Notes under the pieces: model-generated
Databases searched by the model: none
What the model was told of the DNA's origin: nothing
What the model saw: the letters and a program-made list of their open reading frames with translations, nothing else
Translations under genes and position numbers: made by a program
Source of the DNA: Roseibium sp. HPY-6
GTDB taxonomy: Bacteria; Pseudomonadota; Alphaproteobacteria; Rhizobiales; Stappiaceae
Direction of reading: 5' to 3'
DNA: 64,000 nt
Assembly (NCBI RefSeq): GCF_040530035.1
Contig: NZ_JBEWCD010000002.1
Span: 1,736,001-1,800,000 of the forward strand
Shown: positions 52,699-62,139 of the stretch, one piece after another
Numbering within the stretch: the first letter of the stretch is position 1
Layout: each line of letters opens with the position of its first letter

Positions 52699-53985
52699 AT
52701 GTCAGAGCCGAAAACAAAGCTGACACCCAAGGCGATTGTGGCTGCATCGAGCGGCAACGTTCTCGAGTGGTACGACTTCACGGTCTACGGATTCCTCGCA
52801 CCGACACTGGCAACTCTGTTTTTTCCATCCGATGACAAGCTGGCTTCGCTGCTGTCGGCCTTTGCCGTGCTTGCTGTCGGCTATGCCGCGCGCCCGCTGG
52901 GCAGCGTGATATTCGGCCATATTGGAGATCGCATCGGGCGCAAGTCAGCGCTGATGATTTCCGTCCTCTTGATGGGCGGAGGCTCCGTTTCCATCGCGGC
53001 GCTGCCGACATACGACCAGATTGGCCTTACGGCCGCCATACTGCTTGTCGCCATCAGGGTCGTTCAGGGCGTTTCGGTCGCCGGCGAATATACGGCGTCT
53101 GGTGTTTTGCTGGTTGAGCAGGCAGGCGAGAGCCGACGGTCGATGACCGGTGCCTGGGTTGCCTTTGCCATGATGTGGGGCTGCGTGCTCGGTTCTGCAG
53201 TGCCGGCGGGATTCAGTTCGTTCCTCACGGCCGACCAAATGACCGACTGGGGATGGCGCATACCTTTTGCGCTCGGCGGTGTTGTTGCCGTCTTCAGCGC
53301 GATCCTGCGCCTGAGCCTCACGGAAACAGTGCGCGAAGACGATCCGGATGAAGATACTTCGCCGGTCTGGCAAAGCCTGCGCGATCATTGGCGGCTGATC
53401 GGACAGATGGTTGTTTTGCTGATCCCGACCGCGGTTATCTATTTCGTGATCTTCGTCTATGCGGTTTCTTACTTGAGTTCGGAAGCCGGATTCTCGTCAT
53501 CCAGGGCGCTGGATATCACCACGATCAACCTGATCGTCATGGCATTGTTTGTTCCGGTATGCGGCTGGGCGGCGGACAAGTTCGGTCTGCGCCCGGTCTT
53601 GCTTGTTGCCGCAATCGCAACCCTTGTGCTTGCTGCGCCGTGCTGGTGGCTGATGCACCGTCCCGAGACGGCTTCCGTTTTCCTGGGGCAGTTCGGGCTG
53701 ACGCTCGCGAGCACCGCAGGCTGGGCGCTTTCAGTCACTGCGCTGACTCTGACCGCTGCGCCGCACCTCAGGTGCAGCACGGTGGCGCTTGGCTACAACA
53801 TCTGCATGGCGGTCTTCGGTGGAACGACGCCGATACTGGCGACTTATCTGGTCAACCGGACCGGTGACGACTACGCACCGGTCTACTACGTCATCGTGGC
53901 GACACTCATTTCCATTCCTGTAATCTGGCGCTTGCCGGCGCTGATCAGGAAAGCGGCGGTGAGATCATCATCCGCTACAACATAG
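52699..53985 (+). CDS. MFS transporter, metabolite:H+ symporter (MHS) family
   Basis: A 428-residue, twelve-segment transporter related to ProP, KgtP and citrate carriers. The family start SSGNVLEWYDFTVYGFLAP (about 18-36), GHIGDRIGRKSALM after helix 2 and VAGEYTASGVLLVEQAGESRR are clear. It imports an organic acid, proline/betaine or similar with protons; substrate not predictable. ATG 52699 has AGAGG upstream; the frame starts earlier at a TTG. Confidence 0.88.
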   Translation: MSEPKTKLTPKAIVAASSGNVLEWYDFTVYGFLAPTLATLFFPSDDKLASLLSAFAVLAVGYAARPLGSVIFGHIGDRIGRKSALMISVLLMGGGSVSIAALPTYDQIGLTAAILLVAIRVVQGVSVAGEYTASGVLLVEQAGESRRSMTGAWVAFAMMWGCVLGSAVPAGFSSFLTADQMTDWGWRIPFALGGVVAVFSAILRLSLTETVREDDPDEDTSPVWQSLRDHWRLIGQMVVLLIPTAVIYFVIFVYAVSYLSSEAGFSSSRALDITTINLIVMALFVPVCGWAADKFGLRPVLLVAAIATLVLAAPCWWLMHRPETASVFLGQFGLTLASTAGWALSVTALTLTAAPHLRCSTVALGYNICMAVFGGTTPILATYLVNRTGDDYAPVYYVIVATLISIPVIWRLPALIRKAAVRSSSATT

Positions 53986-54041
53986 CCGCTTAAATCCACG
54001 GGCTGCCTCCCTCCGGATTACGACGGAGAAGCAGGTCCGCC

Positions 54042-54569
54042 TTATTCGCCGACCTCAAGCCTGACGCCGGTAAAGTCGTAGGAGACCGGAGGGCGTACAG
54101 TGTCGGTCGTATTTGGTGCGGCATCGATTGCCAGAAACTCAACGAGCGAATTTCCTGAAATGGAGTTCGACGCCGGATCGGCGCTCGCTGAGACGGTGAC
54201 GCGCGCCATGTAGCGGTCAGTATCTGCATTCGGCGTCGTCGTAAAATCGAAAGTCACGATCTTGATCTTGTTGCGGCCATTCTCGGTGCCGAGGCATCGC
54301 CAGGCGCCACTGCCGCTGGAGAAGGGCTGATAGCCGTTGACACCGCCCTCGGCGGAATCGGTGACGAGGGCATGCCCGCCATTGGTCAGCGCAATCAGGC
54401 CGCGATCGACCCTGTTGTTCCCGTCGATCACCGAAGACCGGCTGGTCATGTAGGTTCCGACGGCGTCGAGGCAGCCGCTGATGTTCGCAGCCTCCTCGGC
54501 AAGCGAGATCGAACCGGGAAATGCAAAGAATGACACCGCAAGCGGTACAACGAGATTTCGCCGAAACAT
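54042..54569 (-). CDS. Secreted protein of unknown function (175 aa)
   Basis: A 175-residue protein with signal peptide RRNLVVPLAVSFFAFPGSISLAEEA. The mature part has two cysteines (SGCLDAVG, WRCLGTENG), a DRGLIALTNGGHALVTDS stretch and beta-rich C-terminus. No family recognised. GGGAG lies 6 bases before ATG 54569. It stands downstream of the min terminator, on the same strand but transcribed separately, convergent with the MHS gene. Confidence 0.75.
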   Translation of the reverse strand: MFRRNLVVPLAVSFFAFPGSISLAEEAANISGCLDAVGTYMTSRSSVIDGNNRVDRGLIALTNGGHALVTDSAEGGVNGYQPFSSGSGAWRCLGTENGRNKIKIVTFDFTTTPNADTDRYMARVTVSASADPASNSISGNSLVEFLAIDAAPNTTDTVRPPVSYDFTGVRLEVGE

Positions 54570-54643
54570 TGAAGGCTCCCATTTCTGAACCGGACTGCTT
54601 TCAGCCATTCTAGCAATCTTGATCGTTGAAACCGAGAACCAAA

Positions 54644-54670
54644 AAAGCCGCCGGAAATTCCGGCGGCTTT
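54644..54670 (-). terminator. Intrinsic terminator of minCDE
   Basis: AAAGCCGCCGGAA-A-TTCCGGCGGCTTT, a perfect 13-bp stem, with TTTTTT-like tail on the minus strand. It lies 28 bp after minE and would stop the min transcript before the secreted-protein gene. Confidence 0.9.
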
Positions 54671-54697
54671 GGCGCTTGGAGCGATACAGGTGCGGGC

Positions 54698-54958
54698 CTA
54701 GGATGCTTTCGCGGCCGGCAGTTCGATGTCGATCCCGAGTGTCGTCACATCGCCTGACCTGTCCATTTCCAGACGAACGGAATCCGGGTCGATTTCGACA
54801 CGCTTTGCGACGACGGCGAGAATGTCTTCGCGCAGACTTGAGATCAGCACCGCATCGGAGCCGTCGTCGGCTCTTTCATGTGCAAGAAGGATTTGCAGCC
54901 GGTTCTTGGCAACAGAGGCGCTCTCGCCTCTTTTGCCAAAGAGGCTCAGGATGTTCAT
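54698..54958 (-). CDS. minE: Cell division topological specificity factor MinE
   Basis: An 86-residue MinE: N-terminal MinD-binding part (ASVAKNRLQILLAHERAD) and a C-terminal dimer domain (LREDILAVVAKRVEID; MDRSGDVTTLGIDIELP). It drives MinCD oscillation so that division occurs at midcell. It overlaps minD by four bases. Confidence 0.95.
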   Translation of the reverse strand: MNILSLFGKRGESASVAKNRLQILLAHERADDGSDAVLISSLREDILAVVAKRVEIDPDSVRLEMDRSGDVTTLGIDIELPAAKAS

Positions 54959-55776
54959 GCCGCCCTCCCTTTGAAGAGCTTGCCGAAGAAGCTCTTTTTC
55001 TCTTCCGGGATCGTGACCGGGATGTTTTCCCCCAGCAGGCGGCGAACGGCCTCCATATAGGCTTTCGCCGGCGGTGAGGTCTCATCGGAGAGCGTAACGG
55101 GCAGGCCGACGTTCGACGCCTTCAGGACGTCTTTGCTCTCGGGAACGACACCAATCAGCGGAACGGAAAGGATGTCGACAACATCCTCCGTCGCCAGCAT
55201 GTCGCCTGTCTTTGCCCGGTCGGTGTCGTAGCGCGTGATCATCAGGTGCTTGGGCATCCTGCCGCCGTCTTCCGCAATCTTGGTTTTCGCGTCGAGCAGA
55301 CCGATGATGCGGTCGCAGTCCCTGACCGAAGACACTTCCGGGTTTGAAACGATGATCGCTTCGTCGGCGTGGCGCATCGCCAGGGTGGCACCACGTTCGA
55401 TCCCGGCCGGGCTGTCGCAGATGACCCAGTCGAAATAGGTACGCAATTCGCTGATCACATTGGCGACGCCTTCCTCCGTCAGGGCATCCTTGTCCCTCGT
55501 CTGCGACGCCGGCAGCAAATAGAGATTGTTGAGCTTCTTGTCGCGGACCAGGGCCTGCTTGATCGACGCTTCGCCGCGAACCACGTTGACAAGATCGAAC
55601 ACGACGCGGCGTTCAGCGCCCATGATCAGGTCGAGATTGCGCAGTCCGACATCGAAATCGATCGCGCAGACCTGATAGCCTTCTTTGGCAAGCGCCGAAG
55701 CAATTGCAGCGGTTGTTGTCGTCTTGCCGACCCCGCCTTTGCCCGACGTAACCACAACGACAGTGGCGTTGCTCAT
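54955..55776 (-). CDS. minD: Septum site-determining ATPase MinD
   Basis: A 273-residue ParA-like ATPase: deviant Walker A GKGGVGKTTTTA (13-24), CAIDFDVGLRNLDLIMG, ICDSPAGIERGA and an amphipathic C-terminal tail that binds the membrane (EEKKSFFGKLFKGR). It recruits MinC to the membrane and is released by MinE. It lies 54 bp after minC. Confidence 0.96.
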   Translation of the reverse strand: MSNATVVVVTSGKGGVGKTTTTAAIASALAKEGYQVCAIDFDVGLRNLDLIMGAERRVVFDLVNVVRGEASIKQALVRDKKLNNLYLLPASQTRDKDALTEEGVANVISELRTYFDWVICDSPAGIERGATLAMRHADEAIIVSNPEVSSVRDCDRIIGLLDAKTKIAEDGGRMPKHLMITRYDTDRAKTGDMLATEDVVDILSVPLIGVVPESKDVLKASNVGLPVTLSDETSPPAKAYMEAVRRLLGENIPVTIPEEKKSFFGKLFKGRAA

Positions 55777-55830
55777 GGTGTCTGTCCTGTATCTGTCTTC
55801 AGTCCGGCCATTCAGCAGCCGGAACCGCGG

Positions 55831-56616
55831 TTAGTTCAGTTCTTCAAAGACCAGCGTTTCGTTTTCGAAGCGGATCTGCGCCGGAGAATTGCGCAGGGTT
55901 CCGTCAAAATCGTCCGCGACCTTGTAAAGCCCGTTGATGGAAACAAGCTCTGCATCAAGCTTGGTGCAGAATATTCTTGCATTGTCCTTGCCGGCGACGC
56001 CGGCCAGCGCACGCCCGCGCAGTGCGCCATATATGTGAATGGAGCCACCGGCGATGATCTCCGCGCCCGAACTGACGGATCCGATCACGGTCACGTCCCC
56101 ATCGGGGTGGAGAATGCTTTGCCCTGAGCGAACGGGTTCTGAGATCACGATTGACGAGTTTCCTTCCTTTGCCTGCTGATTCTCAAGCTCTTCCAGAGAC
56201 TTGGCAAAAGAATGGCCATTGGCGTTCTGGCCGTGGTCATCATCGGTTTTCACCTGTGAATTGTTCTTGTCCGGCTTTGCGTCTCCGCTCTCTCCCGATT
56301 TTGAGGCCGGTTCGGGCACCTCGACGTCCGAGGTCAGGCGCCCGCCGCCGAAACTCGGTGGCATTCCTTCTTTCAGGCGGGTTCCGGCAACGCCATCTAT
56401 CCCCATGACACGGATCGACCTTTCACGCAGATCGGCAAGAAGCTGCTCCAGATCCGCAATCGGTATGTTGCTGCCCCGGACATCCAGAATGATCGGGCGG
56501 TCCACAAAAAAACCGGGTGATCGCGCAATGATCCTGTCGACTTCCTTGAGCCATTCTTCAAAGGGCGGTTCTGGTGAAAGAACGATTGCAATAAAGGATT
56601 TTCCCTTGAACTTCAT
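55831..56616 (-). CDS. minC: Septum site-determining protein MinC
   Basis: A 261-residue FtsZ inhibitor: N-terminal domain ([19 protein letters not shown]) joined by a charged, Asp/Lys/Ser-rich linker of about 60 residues to the C-terminal beta-helix ([33 protein letters not shown]). First gene of minCDE, with no strong ribosome site before ATG 56616. Confidence 0.94.
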   Translation of the reverse strand: MKFKGKSFIAIVLSPEPPFEEWLKEVDRIIARSPGFFVDRPIILDVRGSNIPIADLEQLLADLRERSIRVMGIDGVAGTRLKEGMPPSFGGGRLTSDVEVPEPASKSGESGDAKPDKNNSQVKTDDDHGQNANGHSFAKSLEELENQQAKEGNSSIVISEPVRSGQSILHPDGDVTVIGSVSSGAEIIAGGSIHIYGALRGRALAGVAGKDNARIFCTKLDAELVSINGLYKVADDFDGTLRNSPAQIRFENETLVFEELN

Positions 56617-56959
56617 CTAAGAGGTCCGGCGGCATTGTCTGGTTGATTGATTTGGTTCGATAAACCTAGCATTAACCGCACGTTACATCGCAGAGGCGGT
56701 CCGTTTTCCACCGATATCGATTTTTTTGAACAATTTCAGATAATTGACGGTTCAACCAATCCTGACAACGATTTGCCGCGGTTGATGCTCGGGAGAATTG
56801 CCAAGAATCACGTCGAGAATCACCTTTATGATTCAGTGTGAAATTGCTTTGCCGGGCCAGGATTTAACTAAATTCGCGTAAAATGCTGGAATTTCGCCAT
56901 ATTGCAGCGCACTATAGGATGTCGGATGCGTTCCGGCGTTTCTCGTCTGGAGTTAAATT
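56617..56959. other. Divergent promoter region minC / HTH-like gene
   Basis: About 340 AT-rich bases between two divergent genes. It must hold both promoters, but I find no clear -35/-10 pair, operator or RNA gene. Confidence 0.5.
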
Positions 56960-57292
56960 ATGAGTAATTTCAGTGATATGGTTAGGTATATCGGCCTCTC
57001 GATGGATGAGGCTGCAGCCGCTTTGGACGTATCGACGGACGAGATTATTCGCTGGTGCGAAACAAACGAGGCGCCGCCACTCCACATTTGGCAGGGCCTT
57101 GTGCGAATGCTGGACGAGATCCGGATTTCTGCCGAAGAGGCGGCGAAATCGGCAGATCTCGATCAACTCGAGGCGGCCGATCTCAATCGTGTCAGCCTGA
57201 CGGTGCCCGGACAGGCTGCTTCTGAATTTGACGGGCCGAAACGGGCGGCCACGGCGCTTGCCGTCGCAACACTGGCCCGCGTGTTTGTCTGA
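56960..57292 (+). CDS. Small HTH-like protein of unknown function (110 aa)
   Basis: A 110-residue protein whose first part, GLSMDEAAAALDVSTDEIIRWCE (about 12-34), looks like a helix-turn-helix of the Cro/MerR-like kind, followed by an acidic helical region and a short Ala-rich C-terminus. TGGAG lies 8 bases before ATG. Function unknown; possibly a small DNA-binding regulator. Confidence 0.65.
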   Translation: MSNFSDMVRYIGLSMDEAAAALDVSTDEIIRWCETNEAPPLHIWQGLVRMLDEIRISAEEAAKSADLDQLEAADLNRVSLTVPGQAASEFDGPKRAATALAVATLARVFV

Positions 57293-57404
57293 AAGGCGTC
57301 CGGAGCCACGCGTTGATGGTTTCCTGATGTAATATTGTATCCCTGAAGGCCTTGGGCGGGTCTTTGGTGAACGGCCACTTTCTGGTATTGGAAATCTTCA
57401 GCGC

Positions 57405-57421
57405 CTCACCTGACAGGTGAG
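57405..57421. promoter_or_regulatory. Palindrome upstream of the EamA transporter
   Basis: CTCACCT-GAC-AGGTGAG has perfect 7-bp arms, 98 bp before the transporter ATG. The shape fits a dimeric regulator site (TetR or LuxR type). No dedicated regulator gene adjoins except the HTH-like protein at 56960. Confidence 0.4.
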
Positions 57422-57518
57422 TTGTTGAAATGGCGCATCATCCTTCGCGTCGCCGTTTCGGCCTACCGTACTCGCTATAAAAGCATACACACCAGAAAAC
57501 CCTAAAGAGGCTTTAGCT

Positions 57519-58439
57519 ATGACAGCTACGCTCAGGGGACTCCTCGCAGCACTCGGCGCCTTCGCGCTGTTCTCGACCCACGATGCCGTCATCAAGTCGC
57601 TTGGCGCGACTTATGAAGTCTTCCAGATCATATTCTTTTCGATGTTGTTTGCGTTTGTGCCAATGTCGATCATTATGCTCGCCGACAAAGCGATCGACAA
57701 TTTCCGTCCGCATTTCCCGGTTCTGGTTTTGTGTCGTGCTGGATTGAGCATCGTTGCGATGTCCTGCGCGTTTTACGCCTTCACGGTATTGCCTCTGGCG
57801 GAAGTCTATTCCCTGCTCTTTGCAACGCCGCTTCTCGTGACGGCCCTGTCTGTACCGCTTCTCGGGGAGACTGTCAGGATGCAGCGCTGGGGCGCGGTTC
57901 TGGTCGGCCTCATCGGAGTCCTGATTGTCCTCAGGCCCGGTGTGACCGAACTAACGCTTGGCCACATTGCGGGCCTGATCGCCGCTGCGGCGAGCGCCAT
58001 GTCGTCCATATTGGCCAGAAAACTCGGCGGGAAGGAACGCCCCGCTGTGTTGATCCTTTTTCCGATGCTCCTGTCAATGCTGGTGATGTCAATGACATTG
58101 CCGGTTGTCTATGTGCCCGTAACACTGCCGGATCTCGGTCTCATGGCGATTGTCGGGTTCCTGTCGGTCCTTGCCCAACTCTGCATTCTGGGTGCCTACC
58201 GGGCCGCACCGGCTGCCTTTGTTGCGCCGTTGCAATACAGCCAGATCCTCTGGGCAACCTTGTTCGGCGCATTGTTTTTTGCCGAAACACCTGACCGGTA
58301 CGTTGCGATCGGCTCGTCTGTCATCATTCTGTCGGGTATCTTCGTTGTCTGGCGTGAAAGCCGTGAGAATGTCTCCGACCAGACACCGGTTCTGCGAACC
58401 GCCAACCCTCGGGTGGACACGGGACCGCAACCGAAATAG
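57519..58439 (+). CDS. EamA/DMT-family transporter
   Basis: A 306-residue inner-membrane protein with ten hydrophobic segments arranged as two EamA repeats (start ALFSTHDAVIKSLGATY; second half YRAAPAAFVAPLQYSQILWATLFG). Such carriers export metabolites or import nucleobase-like compounds; substrate unknown. ATG follows AGAGG by 8 bases. The C-terminal 20 residues are polar and cytoplasmic. Confidence 0.88.
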   Translation: MTATLRGLLAALGAFALFSTHDAVIKSLGATYEVFQIIFFSMLFAFVPMSIIMLADKAIDNFRPHFPVLVLCRAGLSIVAMSCAFYAFTVLPLAEVYSLLFATPLLVTALSVPLLGETVRMQRWGAVLVGLIGVLIVLRPGVTELTLGHIAGLIAAAASAMSSILARKLGGKERPAVLILFPMLLSMLVMSMTLPVVYVPVTLPDLGLMAIVGFLSVLAQLCILGAYRAAPAAFVAPLQYSQILWATLFGALFFAETPDRYVAIGSSVIILSGIFVVWRESRENVSDQTPVLRTANPRVDTGPQPK

Positions 58440-58967
58440 GCGCGGCGACACCAACTGGGCAAGCGTGTCGCTCAGTCTGACAAACGGCAAAGCCCATCAA
58501 GTGGAAACGCATTGGAATGGATGCGACGGTCAAACACGCGGCTGTCCAATTGAGAAAGTTGGATTGAGCACATGTCATTGAAAAAAGAGCAATTCGGCCT
58601 GACGTTGGGTCGCGATACGGAATGATCTCCAGAACTTGTCGTCCCGGTTTGACGCGCAAGCGGCAAGACCGGGACCCAGTACCCCGTGTGGCCGGCGGCG
58701 AAAAAAGGTGAAACAAGAGTCTACTGGCTTCCGGCCTTCCGCTGCGCTTCAGCCGGAATGACAATTTTTTCGACAGGTGAGCGTCTCAGAAGATCGATTG
58801 AGGATTACACCGGACAGCAGCGGGTCAAACCATGGCATGACCTCGGAACGAGGGAGGCTAGTCAGGCGGCCGGTCCGTCATGCGGCAACCATGCCAGTTG
58901 GAGCGCATGCCGGGTTCGGGGAGGCACAGGCCCGCCGGTTTGTTCGCTGCCTTTGACGACAAGACCC
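58440..58967. other. Intergenic region with one dispersed repeat
   Basis: About 530 bases between convergent genes. Positions 58638-58762 hold a palindromic repeat related to those at 46.6-47.2 kb. The rest has no gene, tRNA or clear terminator; a 166-codon plus frame at 58686 overlaps the ABC gene and has no protein-like content. Confidence 0.6.
58638..58762. repeat. Related palindromic repeat, copy D
   Basis: Starts GTCGTCCCGGTTTGACGC, contains GACCGGGACCCAGTA, and ends GCCGGAATGAC. Outer ends are inverted and match the repeat family at 46626-47199, with a different core and about 125 bp length. Confidence 0.65.
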
Positions 58968-60113
58968 TCAATCCAGCCGTTTCTTGAAGCGCATCGCGGC
59001 AACGATCATGCCGAGCACAAGGAAACCGACCATCCAAAGAACGTCTCTGTGCAGATCGATAAGGCCGGCATCGCGCAGGACAAACCCCCGCACCATGCGC
59101 ATGAAATGGGTCGCTGGAAATGCTTCAGCGATGTATTGCGCGATCACGGGCATGCCTTCATAGGGAAACATGAAACCGGACAATAAAATGGAAGGCAGCA
59201 GGACGAAGACAGTCATCTGGGTCGCCTGCAACTGGCTCTGGGCAATGGTCGACAGGACCAGCCCCAGCGACAGGCTGGCACCGATGAAGAGCAGCGTTCC
59301 AACAAGTAAGTCGAAGGTTTTGGATCCAAACGGCACGTTGAACAGAATGTGCCCGAGGCCAAGAATGATCACCGTCTGCAACAAGCCGATGAAGATGTAG
59401 GGGATGATCTTGCCGATCATCAGTTCCATCGGCCGCACCGGTGTGTTGATCAGCATTTCCATATTTCCGCGTTCCCGCTCGCGAACGATGGCGGCGGACG
59501 TGAACATGATCATCGTCATTGTGAGAATGATGCCGACAAGCCCTGGAACGATGTTGACTGCCGTTATCTGTTCCGGATTGAAAAAGAGGGCAACTTCGAA
59601 GGTTGGTGTCGACCGGTTCGGCGCCTGGCGGTTAAGTTCCGAAAGCGGCATTGATCGAAGGGACTTGATCGCACCTGCGATCATCGTATCTGATCCATCG
59701 ACGATCCATTGAGCAACAGGCCGGCTGGTCTCCTCGTCCGTTGACGGAGGCGTGCCAAGACCGACGGCAGGCGAGCGCACGATCCGCTTCGAAAGATCGT
59801 CGGGCAGGATGAACGCGGCTCTGACACGTGCCGCCTTGATCGCTGCTTCCGCTTCTTCCGGTGTCGACAGGCGCTCGGTCACTTTGACGACCCGCGTCGC
59901 CTCGACCATCTGAATCAGAATACGGCTGAGACCGGTCTGGCTCTGGTCGACAACGGCAACCGGGATGTCGCGAATGTTTGTATTGATGGCGTAGCCGAAC
60001 AGAATCAGCTGGATCAGCGGGATCATGATCACCATGCCGAAGGTCATCCGGTCACGGCGCAGCTGGGCCAGCTCCTTGAAAAGGATCGCCGAAATGCGCG
60101 ACAGCGATTTCAT
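58968..60113 (-). CDS. ABC-2 type exporter permease (YhhJ/YbhS-like)
   Basis: A 381-residue permease with one N-terminal membrane segment, a large periplasmic loop (about 50-180) and five C-terminal segments. FGYAINTNIRDIPVAVVDQSQTGLSR and REREGNME-like RERERGNMEMLINTPVRPMELMIGKI are family hallmarks. It forms the channel of an efflux pump with the ATPase and the adaptor encoded just upstream, overlapping the former by four bases. Drug or lipid export is likely. Confidence 0.9.
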   Translation of the reverse strand: MKSLSRISAILFKELAQLRRDRMTFGMVIMIPLIQLILFGYAINTNIRDIPVAVVDQSQTGLSRILIQMVEATRVVKVTERLSTPEEAEAAIKAARVRAAFILPDDLSKRIVRSPAVGLGTPPSTDEETSRPVAQWIVDGSDTMIAGAIKSLRSMPLSELNRQAPNRSTPTFEVALFFNPEQITAVNIVPGLVGIILTMTMIMFTSAAIVRERERGNMEMLINTPVRPMELMIGKIIPYIFIGLLQTVIILGLGHILFNVPFGSKTFDLLVGTLLFIGASLSLGLVLSTIAQSQLQATQMTVFVLLPSILLSGFMFPYEGMPVIAQYIAEAFPATHFMRMVRGFVLRDAGLIDLHRDVLWMVGFLVLGMIVAAMRFKKRLD

Positions 60114-61048
60114 TGGCGGCCTTCTCCCGTTGCGGTGACGAAAACATCCTCAAGGTTTGGCCGCACGCGTTCGATGATCGTTGCTCCATTCGTCTCCGGC
60201 TTGTCTTTCAAAAACGCTTCCGGATCCGCAATGTCGTCAGTAACAAGTACACGCAACCGGGCGCCAAGTTGCGCTGCTGCCATGACGCCCTGTGAGCCGA
60301 GCAGATGACGGCGGATGTCCCGAAGGTTCGGGCCCTCTATTTCAATGACGTTTGCCCCCATGGCCGCCATCAGCTCCTTTGGAGCACCGTCCGCCCGCTT
60401 TTGACCGGCTTCAAGGATCGCGATCTTGTGACAGCGCTCGGCCTCGTCCATGAAGTGGGTCGTGACGACGATGGACGTACCGTCATCCACCAGGTCGAAA
60501 AGCTGCTCCCAGAAATGACGCCGTGATTCGGGATCAACAGCGGATGTCGGCTCGTCCAGAAACAATAGTTGAGGCTCATGCAGAACGGCAGTCGCAAGGG
60601 CGAGACGCTGTCTCTGTCCACCGCTCATCTTGCCTGCAAACCGGTCCTTGAGATCCGTCAGTTCATATTTTTCCAGGACTTCACGAACCCGGTCCTTCCG
60701 CTTCTGACCCGTAAGCCCATAGATCGTCGACATGAAATCGAGGTTTTCCTGAACGGTGAGGTCGCCATAGAGCGAAAAGGCCTGGGTCATGTAGCCGATC
60801 TTGTATTTCAGGGTTTCTGCGTTTTTTGGAACCGACAGGCCGAGCACTTCGACGGTTCCCTCCGTTGGAGTGAGCAGCCCTGTCAGCATCCGCATGGCAG
60901 TCGTCTTGCCGCAGCCGTTTGGCCCCAGAAATCCATAGATCATGCCGCGTTCGATGGTCAGGTCGAGCCCGTCAACCGCGCGAAAACCCTTGAATGATTT
61001 GACCAGCCCCTCCGCGCGTACAACGATGTCGGTGTCGTGGACACTCAC
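60110..61048 (-). CDS. ABC exporter ATP-binding protein (YbhF-like)
   Basis: A 312-residue ATPase: Walker A GPNGCGKTTAMRML, signature MSGGQRQRLALATA, Walker B LLFLDEPTSAVDPESRR, His switch VVTTHFMDEAERCH. I chose GTG 61048, whose GTGA overlaps the adaptor stop; the frame to 61192 would lie inside the adaptor gene. Adaptor, ATPase and permease form one coupled exporter operon. Confidence 0.9.
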   Translation of the reverse strand: MSVHDTDIVVRAEGLVKSFKGFRAVDGLDLTIERGMIYGFLGPNGCGKTTAMRMLTGLLTPTEGTVEVLGLSVPKNAETLKYKIGYMTQAFSLYGDLTVQENLDFMSTIYGLTGQKRKDRVREVLEKYELTDLKDRFAGKMSGGQRQRLALATAVLHEPQLLFLDEPTSAVDPESRRHFWEQLFDLVDDGTSIVVTTHFMDEAERCHKIAILEAGQKRADGAPKELMAAMGANVIEIEGPNLRDIRRHLLGSQGVMAAAQLGARLRVLVTDDIADPEAFLKDKPETNGATIIERVRPNLEDVFVTATGEGRQ

Positions 61049-62001
61049 GGCAAAACCACCTGGGCCGGGACACCGTTCGGAAGATTTGAAGCGCTTTCGG
61101 GCAGCTGAATTTCGGCAACGTACATCAGCCTTGCCCGTTCGGACTGGTTGAGAGCGTAATAGGGTGTGAAGGATGGGTCCGAGCTGATCCACCGGACACG
61201 ACCTTCAATAGCGCCGTCGAGCCCGTCGATCCTGACTTCGAGTGTGTCGCCTTCATTTATATTCACCCTATGCGGTTCGGGAACGTACACGCGCGCGTAT
61301 GGTGCATCGCCTGCAAGCAGCACCGCTACGGGGCTCCCGACGGTGACCCTTTCACCAAGATTCCAGGGCAGGCTGTCGAGAACGCCGTCTCGTGAGGCGA
61401 CAATTGTCAGGTCGGAAAGGATCGTCTCCTGTGTAGCGAGACTGGCTTGTGCGGCGGAAAGCTCCGCCCTTGCGATTGCAATATCCTCGGGACGGGATCC
61501 TGTCACGAGTTCCTTAAGCTCTTCTTCAGCGCTTTTCAGGCTGGCTGCTGCGGCATCTCGGCTTGCCCGGGCGCTGTCGAGCTGCGCCTGACTGGTTGTA
61601 CCGCGCCCTGTCAGGTCGTTGTAGCGCTGGAACGAGGCTTCGGCATCCGCCAGTTCTGCATTGGCACCGGCGACACTTGCGCGCGCTTTTGCGATTTCCT
61701 CTTCGCGTGCTCCGTTTTCCAGCTTGTCCAGGTTGGCGCTGGCCTTTTGCACCTCCGCACGGGCCTGGTTGACGACGGCCTGTTGTTCTGCCGGGTTCAA
61801 TTGCGCAAGAACGGTGCCTCTTTCAACAAATGTGCCTTGCGGAACCGGCAGATCAATCAACACTTCATTGGCGGTTGCGGTCAGAGCGACCCGGTCCCGT
61901 TCAAGTGTGCCGAGCGCCACGTCTCCCTCTTCACCCAAGCAGCCTGCCAACAGCAGGCAGACGGCGCAGACCTGGGCCGCACGGAGGTGAGACAAGACCA
62001 T
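61045..62001 (-). CDS. Periplasmic adaptor (HlyD family), predicted lipoprotein
   Basis: A 318-residue membrane-fusion protein. The N-terminus VCAVCLLLAGCLGEEG has a lipobox (LLAGC), so it is probably lipid-anchored rather than held by a membrane helix. The beta-barrel/lipoyl part is NEVLIDLPVPQGTFVERGTVLAQL; a long coiled coil (about 85-190) follows; then VAVLLAGDAPYARVYVPEPHR. It links the ABC-2 pump to an outer-membrane channel. GGAGGAA precedes ATG 62001. Confidence 0.9.
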   Translation of the reverse strand: MVLSHLRAAQVCAVCLLLAGCLGEEGDVALGTLERDRVALTATANEVLIDLPVPQGTFVERGTVLAQLNPAEQQAVVNQARAEVQKASANLDKLENGAREEEIAKARASVAGANAELADAEASFQRYNDLTGRGTTSQAQLDSARASRDAAAASLKSAEEELKELVTGSRPEDIAIARAELSAAQASLATQETILSDLTIVASRDGVLDSLPWNLGERVTVGSPVAVLLAGDAPYARVYVPEPHRVNINEGDTLEVRIDGLDGAIEGRVRWISSDPSFTPYYALNQSERARLMYVAEIQLPESASNLPNGVPAQVVLP

Positions 62002-62091
62002 GATTTCCTCCCAAATCGACTGCCGGCCGGTTTCCGGCATCTGGAATCATCTCACTTTAATCCGGCGTTGGCGGTACACAAGGAGGGAACG

Positions 62092-62116
62092 TAAAAAGCC
62101 GGGCAGGGCCCGGCTT
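62092..62116 (-). terminator. Intrinsic terminator after parA-like gene
   Basis: AAGCCGGGC-AGG-GCCCGGCTT, 9-bp stem, followed on the minus strand by TTTTT. It lies 24 bp past the ParA stop codon and isolates that gene from the exporter operon. Confidence 0.85.
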
Positions 62117-62139
62117 CAGGAAACGCGACTTGCAAAGGG

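Noticed and set aside
58686..59186. 166-codon plus frame
   Set aside because: It starts in repeat D and ends antisense to the ABC-2 permease; no protein-like pattern.
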